From contig JAEYXC010000200.1 of assembly GCA_023428655.1 (NCBI GenBank), positions 1 through 7,904 of the forward strand: a DNA stretch of 7,904 bases, in the 5' to 3' direction. Below are positions 1 through 6,706 of the stretch, piece by piece (the stretch's first letter is position 1; every line of letters begins with the position of its first letter). A program made the position numbers and the translations under genes. The notes beneath the pieces were generated by a model that was not told the DNA's origin, did no database searches, and saw nothing but the letters and a program-made list of their open reading frames with translations. The stretch is from Bacillota bacterium. Its GTDB lineage: Bacteria; Bacillota; Clostridia; Lachnospirales; Lachnospiraceae.

Positions 1-491
1 CCTATGATGAGGTCGTGATAAAGGCACTGGAGGCCTCCGGGATCTCTTATGCAAGAACAATCGAGTCCACCCATAGGTTTGAAATTCCGAAGAACTTCCT
101 GACCTGGCATCCGACCTGCCATCACGATGATGAAAAAATATATGAACTCGCGGACGAGTTTTTATCCGACGGATTTTATTTTTCCCTTATTACTCCAGCC
201 AAATTGTTCTATGTATGGGGACATAGCTATGAATTTGATCAGAAGGATAATTGGGAGCACATAGAAGAGCTGATCAGTAAAGTGGCAGGACATGATCATG
301 TATGGTATGCAACGAATGGTGAGATCAGAGAGTATGTAGCGGCTTATCAACGATTGATTTATTCAGCTGATGGCAAAACGGTATACAATCCTTCCGCTAT
401 TTCGGTCTATTTGGGTGGAACCTTCACGAAGGAATATATTGAGGTTCTTCCCGGACAATCCAAGGAGCTACTGGAGCCGGTCATAATGTAG
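1..491 (+). CDS. Polysaccharide deacetylase family protein (NodB-like), C-terminal part, truncated by window start
   Basis: The reading frame is open from base 3 (first visible residues YDEVV) to the TAG at 489-491, so this is the end of a longer protein; the GTG at 15 is an internal codon and not a credible start, since no ribosome site precedes it. The visible part carries the pattern I know from clostridial NodB-type deacetylases: YARTIEST, then the WHPTCHH block, then LFYVWGHSYEFD, then WYATNGEIREYVAAYQRL near the end. These proteins are related to the carbohydrate esterase 4 fold and hydrolyse N- or O-acetyl groups on glycans. The metal-binding N-terminal half lies outside the window, so activity and any signal peptide cannot be judged. 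The next gene starts 45 bases downstream with no terminator between, so the two are probably co-transcribed. Family assignment is fairly secure; the substrate is unknown. Confidence 0.82.
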   Translation, partial: YDEVVIKALEASGISYARTIESTHRFEIPKNFLTWHPTCHHDDEKIYELADEFLSDGFYFSLITPAKLFYVWGHSYEFDQKDNWEHIEELISKVAGHDHVWYATNGEIREYVAAYQRLIYSADGKTVYNPSAISVYLGGTFTKEYIEVLPGQSKELLEPVIM

Positions 492-536
492 CTTGTTTGT
501 ATTTCCAAAAATGAATATTAGATAAGGAGTAATTTT

Positions 537-1412
537 ATGGAAAAATATACATATCACGATGTGCATCAGCGAGGAACAATCGAACGTCTTCCTTACAATA
601 CAAGGAACATACAGGGAGAAGTCAGAGAGAAATATGCAAACATATACTTACCCTATGGCTACGATGGAGGGAATAAGGAGAAAAGGTATAACATCCTTTA
701 TGTTATGCATGGTGGGGGAGGCAATCCGGATGCATGGCTGGACTGCAGTAAGGTGAAAAATATGTTGGATTACATGTTTGACGAAGGGCAGGTAGAACCA
801 TTCATCGTCGTATTTCCCTCCTACTATAAAGAGAAAATAGGAAGAGTGGGACCTCCGGACAGAGAGGTCGAACGAGGTCATGTTCTTTTCTTTCAGAAGG
901 AGTTAATTGAAGATTTGATCCCTGTAGTGGAGAAAAGCTTCAACACCTACGCAGAAGACACAACGAAGGACGCTTTGAAGGCTTCGAGAGGACACCGGGG
1001 CTTTGGTGGTTTTTCCATGGGAGCTGCTACGACCTGGTTTGTATTTACCAATAATATGGATTATTTCTCCTACTTTGTTCCTCTCAGCGGAGACAGCTGG
1101 GAGCTGGAAGCTCAGGGAGGACTACTACAGCCGGAGAAAACTGCAAAGGTATTACATGACCTTGTAATCCAATCCGGTTATGGTGTGGAGGAGTTTTTTA
1201 TCTTTACTGCTACAGGAACCGAAGATATTGCCTATGGGGCCCTGAATGCTCAGGTCAATGCGATGCGTCAGCACCCAGATACTTTTGTGGAGGCGAAGGA
1301 ATTAAATGAGGGAAATTTTCATTATCTTTTCGTCCCGGGCGAGGTTCATGAATACGAAGCAGTGAACAATTATTTATATCACATATTGCCTTATTTATTT
1401 CAACATAAGTAA
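537..1412 (+). CDS. CE1-type carbohydrate esterase (feruloyl/acetylxylan esterase-like), cytoplasmic
   Basis: A 291-residue alpha/beta hydrolase. The ATG at 537 is preceded by AAGGAG (524-529) at good spacing. Visible landmarks: HGGGG at residues 58-62, the oxyanion-hole region followed by NPDAW as in CE1 esterases; the nucleophile elbow GFSMG with Ser160; TGTED with Asp230 as likely acid; and GEVHEY with His271 as likely base, followed by a closing YLYHILPYLF helix. This order and spacing match the single-domain esterases related to the feruloyl esterase domain of clostridial xylanases (esterase D / CE1), which cleave ester-linked ferulate or acetate from xylan side chains. There is no signal peptide and no carbohydrate-binding module, so it probably works inside the cell on imported oligosaccharides. 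It follows the deacetylase by 45 bases and is followed by a terminator, making it the last gene of its operon. Whether feruloyl or acetyl groups are the real substrate cannot be told from sequence. Confidence 0.85.
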   Translation: MEKYTYHDVHQRGTIERLPYNTRNIQGEVREKYANIYLPYGYDGGNKEKRYNILYVMHGGGGNPDAWLDCSKVKNMLDYMFDEGQVEPFIVVFPSYYKEKIGRVGPPDREVERGHVLFFQKELIEDLIPVVEKSFNTYAEDTTKDALKASRGHRGFGGFSMGAATTWFVFTNNMDYFSYFVPLSGDSWELEAQGGLLQPEKTAKVLHDLVIQSGYGVEEFFIFTATGTEDIAYGALNAQVNAMRQHPDTFVEAKELNEGNFHYLFVPGEVHEYEAVNNYLYHILPYLFQHK

Positions 1413-1437
1413 TTTCAACTAAGAATCAAGGAAGCGG

Positions 1438-1472
1438 CACCCTATCATGCAACAAGGATGGGGTGTTTTTTT
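1438..1472 (+). terminator. Rho-independent terminator after the CE1 esterase
   Basis: The arms CACCCTATC (1438-1446) and GATGGGGTG (1457-1465) pair over 9 bp with one G-T wobble, around a 10-base loop, and are followed at once by seven T residues (1466-1472). It lies 25 bases after the stop of the CE1 gene. It closes the deacetylase-esterase transcription unit and implies that the next gene needs its own promoter. Confidence 0.85.
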
Positions 1473-1498
1473 GTGGACCCAATTCTAGTAGTAAGAAA

Positions 1499-1565
1499 TT
1501 GTACATTAATAATATAGTAGGATATATTATTTGAAGTTAAACTGCCGCCCATACAGTAAGATAAT
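1499..1565 (+). promoter_or_regulatory. Probable promoter region for the second esterase block
   Basis: An AT-rich stretch between the terminator at 1438-1472 and the gene at 1606. Two sigma-A-like arrangements can be read: TTGTAC (1499-1504) with TATATT (1523-1528) at an 18-base spacer, and TTAAAC (1537-1542) with GATAAT (1560-1565) at a 17-base spacer. Neither has a strong -35 box, and I cannot choose between them. The main support is positional: a terminator precedes and a gene on the same strand follows. Confidence 0.35.
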
Positions 1566-1592
1566 TAGTATGGATAAGTAATATATAGAATT

Positions 1593-1597
1593 GGGAG
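1593..1597 (+). promoter_or_regulatory. Ribosome binding site that sets the start of the PHB-depolymerase-like gene
   Basis: GGGAG lies 8 bases before the ATG at 1606. The frame also contains an upstream TTG at 1591, but that codon directly abuts this site and has nothing suitable before it. The ATG at 1606 is therefore the preferred start. Confidence 0.65.
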
Positions 1598-1605
1598 ATG
1601 AAGAA

Positions 1606-2799
1606 ATGGATTACGAGAAATTTCTGGATAGACAGTTCAAAATGACGGACTCCGGAAGAATAGACAGGGTAAGAGATTTGTTTACAACCTTTAATCCCCG
1701 AGTAGACGTAGAAGCACTTAAGGAAGGTGGATATTTTAAGGCCTTGGCGGTTATGATGGAGCCGATCCTCAATGATTTTGATGATCGGTCCCCAAAATCA
1801 ATAGCATACTGGGCTAAACTTGGGATGGTGAAGGAATTCCATGGAGATGACAATCCCATGAGCTGGAGCGAATATGAGAAGGATACGGGTTATCGTTGGG
1901 AGGATCCGCATAAGCAAGGAATTCAGAATCGATTTAAGAAATGGAATTCCTTTGTACCCGTCTCTGCTTTTCGAGAAGAGAATGCAGGTAAGAAATATCC
2001 GGTAGTCGTGGCTCTACATGGAGGCTTTAATCCTATCAGTATCATCGATGGATGGGGATTTGTGCAAGAGGCAGCGAAGCGGGAGTGGATTGTCATCGTT
2101 CCATCCATTGAATTGGATGATATTCTTGATGAAATTCTTACAGAAGCAAAAGAAAGGTATCCAATTGACGAAAGCCGTATCTATGCCACTGGTTTTTCCT
2201 ATGGCGGATATATGACTAATCTGTTGGGGTGCAAGCGTCCGGATATATATGCAGCAGTAGGACCCTGTGGTGCTCCAATCAGTAATGGATTTTGTGAAAA
2301 GGCCCTCGGTCCGGAACCACAGAAGCCCTTTGATGGGATATCCAGAGCAGAACAGCTGGGGACCTATATGCCGATCATCAATATCGCCGGTAATTTGGAT
2401 GGGGATCGTTTCCCGCTGTATGATTATAAAAAAGCCTTTGCAGGAGCACCCTCTCTGGAGGAACTAATAGAGGGCATCAATCACTGGGCCAGAGTCAACC
2501 ATGCTGCACCGATTTCCTTGGAGGAGGTGAAAGCCTTGAAGGGAAGGCAGGATATCTCTGAGGAGGAGAGGTATCTCGGCTTCCCGGTGCCTAAGGATTG
2601 TCGAAGAACGGTAATTGCCGATGGTATAGTAAATTATATTGCTGATCTAAAGAGTAAGGATGGGGTGACCAGAGTTCGGATTATGTGTGAAATGAACATG
2701 CCACATTGGCCGACGCCGGAGATGAGTCGTCAGTTATTTGAGTTCTTTTCCCATTTCCGACGTGACCCGGTTACGAAGGAGAGCATCTATATAGATTAG
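1606..2799 (+). CDS. Alpha/beta hydrolase of the PHB depolymerase/LpqC esterase type
   Basis: A 397-residue protein from the ATG at 1606. The first ~110 residues are not part of a recognisable hydrolase core; they are charged and include the segment MSWSEYEKDTGY. The core then begins: KKYPVVVALHGGF (HGG at 138-140, oxyanion region), WIVIVPS, SRIYATGFSYGG with nucleophile Ser198 in GFSYG, INIAGNLDGDRFP with Asp265 or Asp267 as acid, and MPHWPTPEMSRQLFEFF with His367 as base. The final H-W-P followed by a helix ending in FFSHF is characteristic of the polyhydroxybutyrate-depolymerase/LpqC esterase group, many of whose members are carbohydrate (feruloyl or acetyl) esterases rather than polymer depolymerases. 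About 100 residues separate Asp and His, including a charged, probably lid-forming stretch at roughly 280-340. No signal peptide is seen. Its setting between other glycan esterases favours an oligosaccharide substrate; this is inference. The fold is secure, the specificity is not. Confidence 0.8.
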   Translation: MDYEKFLDRQFKMTDSGRIDRVRDLFTTFNPRVDVEALKEGGYFKALAVMMEPILNDFDDRSPKSIAYWAKLGMVKEFHGDDNPMSWSEYEKDTGYRWEDPHKQGIQNRFKKWNSFVPVSAFREENAGKKYPVVVALHGGFNPISIIDGWGFVQEAAKREWIVIVPSIELDDILDEILTEAKERYPIDESRIYATGFSYGGYMTNLLGCKRPDIYAAVGPCGAPISNGFCEKALGPEPQKPFDGISRAEQLGTYMPIINIAGNLDGDRFPLYDYKKAFAGAPSLEELIEGINHWARVNHAAPISLEEVKALKGRQDISEEERYLGFPVPKDCRRTVIADGIVNYIADLKSKDGVTRVRIMCEMNMPHWPTPEMSRQLFEFFSHFRRDPVTKESIYID

Positions 2800-2943
2800 T
2801 CCACTAAGGGAAGGGAAGAAAGAGCATAATTGTGGATAAAGCTTCCCGGTAACAGGAACAAGGCTGATAAATGACTCGTTATGTTATATTCCAAGCTACA
2901 GCGATGATAAATCGATCAATAAGAGAGCGCTTATCTAAGAAAT

Positions 2944-2960
2944 AGGAGGGGAAAGGGAGG
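2944..2960 (+). promoter_or_regulatory. Tandem Shine-Dalgarno sequences before the sialate-O-acetylesterase gene
   Basis: AGGAGGGG (2944-2951) and AGGGAGG (2954-2960) lie in a row before the ATG at 2966. The second is 5 bases from the start codon and is probably the one used; the first could act as a standby site. Confidence 0.6.
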
Positions 2961-2965
2961 AAATC

Positions 2966-4513
2966 ATGAAAAGGATTAAGTTAGCATCAATTTTTACAAG
3001 TGATATAGTCCTACAGCAGAATAAACCGATTCCCATATGGGGGGAAGGGCAGGAAGGTACGATTATCGATGTAACTCTGGCTTCCCATCATTCACAAACT
3101 ACCGTTAGGAATCAGTGCTGGTCTGTTACATTACCGGCAATGGAAGCCTGTTGTAAGCAGCAAATCACTGTGGTTGCCATGGATCCCACGGATGGAAGTA
3201 AGGAAGAGATCATCCTTGATAATGTATCCCTTGGTGAGGTATGGATTGCCAGTGGTCAATCCAATATGGAGTTCTTATATCGTTATGATATGGATCGGAT
3301 TCCAGACCAGGAGCTTCAGGAGGATGAACAATTACGATTTTTCGATGTCCCGAGGGTGTCCTATGAGGGGCAGCTGGAAGCGGGGCATTATGAAGAATAT
3401 GGCTTTTGGAGAACCCTAACAGGTGAGAATGCCCAGTGGTTTTCAGCCGTCGGTCTGTATTTTGGACTGGAGCTTAGGCGTAGGCTTAAGGTACCAGTTG
3501 GAATAATCGGATGTAACTGGGGTGGCAGCAGTGCAGCAGCCTGGACAAGTCCGGAATGCATGGAGGCGGATCCGAAGCTTAGGAAGGTAGTGGAGGAATA
3601 TCAGGAGGGTCTTAGAACCTTGGATATGGATGCGTATCTTAAAGCCACGGATTATATGACCGCAAAGGATCCCGAGGAAGACAGAAAATTTCAGGATCTA
3701 TTTATGATGGGAAAGAAATTTAGTGAAATAATTGCAGAGAGAGTAAATAGTCGCACCGAAGAAGAAAATCAAAGCTTTATGTTGAGTATGAGGGTTGGTC
3801 CCAGAAGCTTTCGAAGACCCTCCGGCCTATATGAGATGATGCTGCAAAAAATTCTCCCCTGCCAGGTTAGAGGTGCTCTATGGTACCAGGGAGAGGAGGA
3901 TGAGATTGCCCGAGCAGATTTTTATGATGTTTCCTTACAGGGGGTTATCGATACCTTCCGCAATCACTGGAGTGATCTTCCTTTTTTTATCGTACAGCTG
4001 CCACCCTTTGAAGGAAATGCCTTTTCCCTTGCCAGAAGGTATCCCACGATACGTAACATGCAGCAGAAGGTAAGTGAGACTGTTCCCGGTGTATGGTGCG
4101 CCTGTATCACAGATGCGGGAGATAGGAATAATATTCATCCACGACGGAAAAAACCGGTAGGAGAACGTCTGGGCTGGCTGGCACTTAAGCACATCTATGG
4201 TGTGCAGCTGGTAGCGGATAGTCCGAAGTTCGTGGAGGGCAGGAAAGAAGGAGAAAGCGTTATTCTTCATTTTGAACATGTAGCGGAGGGGCTATATACA
4301 ACGGAAGGAAAGCCCACGGGTATTGAGCTATATGCAGAGGGGTTACGCTTATCACCGGACATAACCGTAGGGAAGGATACGGTCACGCTGACGGATGAGA
4401 GCCTGACAAGTGTATCTGATATTACGGTAAGGTATGCAATGGATAATTACTTTGAGGTTCATTTGTTTAATTCAGCGGGACTGCCTGTATTCCCGTTTGA
4501 AGCAAAATTATAA
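2966..4513 (+). CDS. Sialate O-acetylesterase-like SGNH esterase (SASA family)
   Basis: A 515-residue protein. It opens with the beta-sandwich signature of this family (LASIFTSDIVLQQNKPIPIWGEG, residues about 6-28), where homologues read LF.DNMVLQR..P.PVWG. SGNH blocks follow: LGEVWIASGQSNM with nucleophile Ser99; GIIGCNWGGSSAAAW (Gly186/Gly187, oxyanion region); RPSGLYEMML then ALWYQGEED (306-312), where Gln308-Gly309-Glu310 match the WYQGE block; WSDLPFFIVQLPPFE; and IHPRRKKPVGERLGWLAL with catalytic His391. A C-terminal beta domain ends the protein. The family removes O-acetyl groups from sialic acids, but many bacterial members act on acetylated xylan or other sugars. No signal peptide is visible, so it is probably cytoplasmic. 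The residue three before the catalytic His is Asn388 rather than the Asp of a DxxH motif. Nineteen bases separate it from the NIF3-like gene, indicating co-transcription. Confidence 0.85.
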   Translation: MKRIKLASIFTSDIVLQQNKPIPIWGEGQEGTIIDVTLASHHSQTTVRNQCWSVTLPAMEACCKQQITVVAMDPTDGSKEEIILDNVSLGEVWIASGQSNMEFLYRYDMDRIPDQELQEDEQLRFFDVPRVSYEGQLEAGHYEEYGFWRTLTGENAQWFSAVGLYFGLELRRRLKVPVGIIGCNWGGSSAAAWTSPECMEADPKLRKVVEEYQEGLRTLDMDAYLKATDYMTAKDPEEDRKFQDLFMMGKKFSEIIAERVNSRTEEENQSFMLSMRVGPRSFRRPSGLYEMMLQKILPCQVRGALWYQGEEDEIARADFYDVSLQGVIDTFRNHWSDLPFFIVQLPPFEGNAFSLARRYPTIRNMQQKVSETVPGVWCACITDAGDRNNIHPRRKKPVGERLGWLALKHIYGVQLVADSPKFVEGRKEGESVILHFEHVAEGLYTTEGKPTGIELYAEGLRLSPDITVGKDTVTLTDESLTSVSDITVRYAMDNYFEVHLFNSAGLPVFPFEAKL

Positions 4514-4520
4514 CATATAT

Positions 4521-4526
4521 GGAGGG
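4521..4526 (+). promoter_or_regulatory. Ribosome binding site that sets the start of the NIF3-like gene
   Basis: GGAGGG lies 6 bases before the ATG at 4533. The frame extends further upstream to an ATG at 4434 inside the esterase gene, but that would add 33 residues unlike the family and has no ribosome site. The ATG at 4533 is therefore chosen. Confidence 0.8.
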
Positions 4527-4532
4527 ATTAGA

Positions 4533-5345
4533 ATGACAATACAAAATATTATTGATGGCATATTGGAGTATCATCCAAGCATAGGAGATAGAAGGACCTG
4601 CGATGTAATTATCGGTAGTAATCCTGATGTAGAATGCACAGGAATTCTTGTATCCATTGCTCCAACGGTTGATATTGTGAGAAAAGCAATTGAGATCGGT
4701 GCGAACTTTATCTTTGTTCATGAGCCCACCTTTTATAGTGGATATGATGATGAATGTGATTGGCTAAAAGGGAATGATGTTTACGAAGAAAAGTTGAAGC
4801 TATTACTGGAGCATGGAATAGTGATTTATCGTGATCACGATCACATTCATGCCCATAAGCCGGACGGAATCTTTCACTATCTATTAAAGCAGCTGGGTTG
4901 GCTGGATTATATCGTTCCGGGGGAAGGAAGAGCTCCAGAGATCAAGCTGCCCGAGACGACCTTAGGTGATCTGGTTAAGCATGTCAAGGAAGGGATGGGG
5001 CTAGAGACAATCCGTTATATCGGTAATCCCGATGCACGGGTCTCTACCATCGGCTTCTGTGGCCACCTGTTGCCCAATGACCGGACGAACTGGAGTAATA
5101 ATCAGCAAGTTGCAGCTTCCTGGGAATATGATGTTGTGATCCCGGGAGAAATCGTTGAATGGACACTGCCACTCTACATACACGATGCAGCTGCATTGGG
5201 GAAGGCAAAGGGTATGATTCTACCAGGACATTTTATTCAGGAGGAGGCAGGAATGCGCTGGGCTGTTGAGTGGCTGCGTCCGATCGTTGGGGAAGAATTA
5301 CCCATGACCTTTGTTTCTGCCGGTGATATGTTCCGCTATATGTAA
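4533..5345 (+). CDS. NIF3/DUF34-like dinuclear metal protein
   Basis: A 270-residue protein with the NIF3 layout: an N-terminal half running GILVSIAPTVDIVRKAIEIGANFIFVHEP (His63), a central metal-loop equivalent IYRDHDHIHAHKPDGIF (about 98-114), and a C-terminal GHFIQEEAGMRWAVEWL in which His233 and Glu237 have the His-x3-Glu spacing of the known metal ligands. NIF3 proteins form toroidal hexamers with a two-metal site; the biochemical role of most is unsettled. Here the usual HH-x-P is H-E-P (Glu64), and the position I align with the central Asp ligand falls in a run of six Asp/His residues between 101 and 108, so the site is a variant. It is a soluble protein, tightly linked to the upstream esterase (19 bases) and probably co-transcribed with the CE2 gene 100 bases downstream, since no terminator lies between. 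That setting suggests a hydrolytic or salvage step on the same substrate; this is inference. Family call good, function unknown. Confidence 0.78.
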   Translation: MTIQNIIDGILEYHPSIGDRRTCDVIIGSNPDVECTGILVSIAPTVDIVRKAIEIGANFIFVHEPTFYSGYDDECDWLKGNDVYEEKLKLLLEHGIVIYRDHDHIHAHKPDGIFHYLLKQLGWLDYIVPGEGRAPEIKLPETTLGDLVKHVKEGMGLETIRYIGNPDARVSTIGFCGHLLPNDRTNWSNNQQVAASWEYDVVIPGEIVEWTLPLYIHDAAALGKAKGMILPGHFIQEEAGMRWAVEWLRPIVGEELPMTFVSAGDMFRYM

Positions 5346-5445
5346 TAGCCGGAATATATTATCCTCTAGGAAGAGTTAGGATGTCATGCAATAGTGTTTT
5401 AGAGAAAGTGCCAAGATACAAAAATTTGGACAAAGGAATGATACG

Positions 5446-6558
5446 ATGCATAAAGAATGGAAGATAGAGGATTGTATTCATCAGCTGGAGCGACTGGGTC
5501 GCACCTTTCAAGGACCCAACAAGGAAATATACATGAACTGGACCTGCTCAGGAATAAGCTTTCGAGTTACGGGAACCTACTTGATTGTTGAGCTGAATGC
5601 TCTGCCCGGATTAGAAATGGATCGAAATCCCCTTGACGGAGCCGTCTGTCACCGAGAGACCTGGCCCTATGCAGCCGTCTTTATAGATGAAGGGGAAGAA
5701 CCGGAGCATTACTTTGAGATACGGGGGACTGCAAGGCAGTTTGTTCTGTTTTCCGGCGAGAGCGAAGAGACTCATACGATTACCATAAGAAAAATGACGG
5801 AAAATCCGAAGGGGAAGCTTTCCATTAGTCGGATATTTACGGATGGTACCATCGTGAAGGCGGATAGGGGGAATAAAAATCTTCGGATTGAGTTTATCGG
5901 TGATTCCATAACCTGTGGCTTCGGAAACCTTAGTTGTGAAAAGGATCGGCTTTTTTATTCTGCGGATGAAAACGGTTGGCTGTCCCATGCAGCCGTTGCA
6001 GCAAGAAAGCTTAAGGCGGAGTTTGGTATCATCTCATATTCCGGAATAGCAATTACGAAGGGAATCGGAACTATGACATGGGGAATTCCCAGTATGGCGG
6101 AGCTCTATCCCTATACGGACCGATTAATCGAGGAGCATTATGGTAAGGAGGATTTCTATGAAGAATGGGGCTTTGATCAATCAAAACCGGATGTCATTGT
6201 TCTCAATCTTGGAACCAATGATGCTACTGTCATAGATTTTAACGAAGATAATATACGTGGCATTCAAAAATTCGAGGAGGATTATTATCAATTTCTCAAA
6301 ATGCTTCGAGATAAAAATGGAACACAGCCTTGGATTATATGTGCCTTGGGTAGTATGGATTATTATTTATACGACAATATTTTGAAGGTGGCTGAGCGCT
6401 TTGCCATTGAACAGAAGGATACAAGAATTCGGTGCTTTAAGTATGGACGAATACGAATGACGGATGGCTATGGTGCCTGTGGACATCCAAATACAAAGAC
6501 CCAGATTAGAATGGGGAATGAGATTGCTGATTATATCTCAGAATTATTGCAGCTATAA
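5446..6558 (+). CDS. CE2-type acetyl esterase (jelly-roll plus SGNH domain)
   Basis: A 370-residue protein; AAAGGA (5432-5437) precedes the ATG by 8 bases. Residues about 1-140 form a beta-rich N-terminal domain (segments such as SGISFRVTGTYLIVELNA and QFVLFSGESEETHTITIRKM), and the SGNH domain begins at LRIEFIGDSITCGFG with nucleophile Ser154. Then come YSGIAI (Gly200, oxyanion), VLNLGTND (Asn258) and the terminal GYGACGHPN with catalytic His347. A small beta domain before the SGNH fold is the hallmark of carbohydrate esterase family 2, acetyl esterases acting on xylo- and gluco/mannooligosaccharides, including 6-O-acetyl groups. The residue three before His is Ala344 instead of Asp, which fits the Ser-His dyad described for some CE2 enzymes. 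No signal peptide or binding module is seen, unlike secreted CE2 enzymes, so an intracellular role is likely. It is the last gene of the block, followed by a strong terminator. Confidence 0.85.
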   Translation: MHKEWKIEDCIHQLERLGRTFQGPNKEIYMNWTCSGISFRVTGTYLIVELNALPGLEMDRNPLDGAVCHRETWPYAAVFIDEGEEPEHYFEIRGTARQFVLFSGESEETHTITIRKMTENPKGKLSISRIFTDGTIVKADRGNKNLRIEFIGDSITCGFGNLSCEKDRLFYSADENGWLSHAAVAARKLKAEFGIISYSGIAITKGIGTMTWGIPSMAELYPYTDRLIEEHYGKEDFYEEWGFDQSKPDVIVLNLGTNDATVIDFNEDNIRGIQKFEEDYYQFLKMLRDKNGTQPWIICALGSMDYYLYDNILKVAERFAIEQKDTRIRCFKYGRIRMTDGYGACGHPNTKTQIRMGNEIADYISELLQL

Positions 6559-6618
6559 ATCATATGAAACACCATTATTTATGTAAAGTGGTGAACGGAC
6601 TGATCAAAAGGATCCCCT

Positions 6619-6659
6619 ATTGGTTGTTGCAAAATATAGTCTTGCAACAACCAATTTTT
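6619..6659 (+). terminator. Strong rho-independent terminator after the CE2 gene
   Basis: ATTGGTTGTTGCAA (6619-6632) and TTGCAACAACCAAT (6642-6655) form a perfect 14-bp stem with a 9-base loop, followed by a T run through 6659. It stands 60 bases after the CE2 stop and 47 bases before the ABC transporter start. It separates the esterase block from the transporter, unless read-through occurs. Confidence 0.9.
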
Positions 6660-6706
6660 CTATCAAGAAATAATATATATAGAGGGAAAGGAAGAGGGAG
6701 AATTGA

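Noticed and set aside
1541..1557. ACTG and CAGT half-sites, a possible operator in the region before the LpqC-type gene
   Set aside because: Four-base arms are expected by chance, and flanking bases do not extend the symmetry.
2808..2847. GGGAAG and CTTCCC arms after the LpqC-type gene, a possible terminator
   Set aside because: Only 6 bp of pairing around a long loop (23 to 28 bases depending on the copy of GGGAAG used) and no T run follows.
3935..4279. 114-codon open frame on the minus strand
   Set aside because: It lies wholly within the SASA-type gene, whose conserved motifs are clear in the plus frame; it has no recognisable motif and is a shadow frame.
4434..4532. Upstream extension of the NIF3-like frame by 33 codons
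   Set aside because: It overlaps the end of the SASA-type gene, lacks a ribosome site, and the GGAGGG-preceded ATG at 4533 matches the family start.
5611..5988. 125-codon open frame on the minus strand
   Set aside because: It overlaps the conserved CE2 coding sequence, including the GDS block, and shows no family features of its own.
6570..6593. Small hairpin CACCA/TGGTG just after the CE2 stop
   Set aside because: Five base pairs with a 14-base loop and no T tract; the real terminator is the hairpin at 6619-6655.
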